Shown here one piece after another: positions 63,466 through 64,000 of a DNA stretch of 64,000 nucleotides; positions within the stretch are counted from its first letter, which is position 1; each line of letters begins with the position of its first letter. The position numbers and the translations under genes are program-made. The notes below the pieces were generated by a model. It was given only the letters and a program-made list of their open reading frames with translations, was not told the origin of the DNA and did no database searches. The stretch lies in the NCBI RefSeq assembly GCF_001522545.3, contig NC_031770.1, forward strand, positions 92,398,339 to 92,462,338, given 5' to 3'. The stretch is from Parus major (lineage: Eukaryota > Chordata > Aves > Passeriformes > Paridae).

Positions 63466-64000
63466 TTCTGAAGTACTCTACCTAGTATATATTACTGCTT
63501 AGGAAAAGATTTCAATGCTGAACTTTTTCAAGCAGTTTCGGTGGAATTGTGTGGGTCTGTGTTAGCTCTGGACTTGGGTCTAGACTGTTTTCACAATGTC
63601 TAAGAAACAGCTAATTCATCATCGATGATCTAGCTGCTGCTGAGCCACCCTAAAATATTTGTGAAGACTTTGCCTTTACAACGTCTGTACTCTCCTAGTA
63701 AAGGTCTGAATTAGTATCCTAAAAAATTTTTTCACAAAATTAATTTTTAAGTCTCTGTATGTAGTGAGACAACAAAGCAGAAATGAGCTAAAGATAAAAC
63801 TGGGCAGTGGGTGTGCTTTAAGTCCTCTACTGTTACTGCTATTTCTGTCATGTTGGTCCCCACAAATACATCTTTTTTTTCTGTTCAATTTCCATATCTC
63901 CAAATCAAAGATGGTAACATAGACCTACAATTTGCAGAAAACTTTCAATTTCCTACTACCTTACACACTCAGTAGCCAGGACAATATTCAACATATGGAA
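63466..64000. other. Unassigned DNA to window end
   Basis: No gene or element is recognised. A small 12-base palindrome ATCATCGATGAT lies near 63619-63630. The minus-strand frame at 63676-63903 is not convincing. Confidence 0.5.

Noticed and set aside
1..64000. tRNA, snRNA, CRISPR, bacterial operon or endogenous non-retroviral virus sequence
   Set aside because: I looked for cloverleaf-like genes, regularly spaced repeats, ribosome binding sites and viral protein motifs and found none that I could support.

Overview
This looks like nuclear DNA from a bird, probably a songbird. Two things point that way. First, there are many decayed CR1 LINE fragments; several keep the 3' end with its short TGATTCTG/TGTGCTTC-like tandem tail, and most carry the characteristic end block that reads GGTTGGAAGG on the complementary strand. 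Second, there are avian-type endogenous retrovirus (ERV) LTR pieces. Base composition is AT-rich and CpG is rare, as in a vertebrate gene desert or a very long intron. There are no bacterial-style genes, operons, ribosome binding sites, CRISPR arrays or tRNAs. The longest open frame in 64 kb is only 164 codons and I do not believe it is a gene.

Layout: 1-2.4 kb unassigned; 2.4-2.7 kb ERV LTR fragment (+); 4.25-4.38 kb an isolated CpG cluster; 5.28-5.69 kb LTR (-); 5.7-14.8 kb unassigned AT-rich DNA; 14.77-15.24 kb LTR fragment (+) beside a CR1 (-) at 15.3-15.55 kb; 15.9-17.6 kb two possible exons; 20.3-20.6 kb CR1 (+); 22.0-22.5 kb probable LTR (+); 27.25 kb CR1 end (-); 28.1-29.25 kb a long purine-skewed tract; 32.6-34.0 kb the longest CR1 (-); 36.1-37.4 kb tandem repeats and a third possible exon; 38.4-39.3 kb a full-length-looking LTR (+); CR1 fragments at 42.6 (+), 45.6 (-), 48.4 (-), 52.5 (+) and 58.7 kb (-); 53.6-54.4 kb a GC-richer block ending in an LTR 3' portion; a ~100-bp sequence at 53.9 kb repeated at 55.6 kb; and a perfect 32-bp AT palindrome at 63.4 kb.

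No protein-coding gene can be assigned with confidence. Three stretches (15905-16086, 17508-17592, 37124-37341) have splice-like borders and open frames; they are the best places to look for undiscovered exons or retrocopies. Family assignments of repeats rest on remembered consensus features, not on a search, so fragment ends are approximate (tens of bases). No intact retroviral or LINE reading frame is present: every mobile element here is a truncated, mutated relic.
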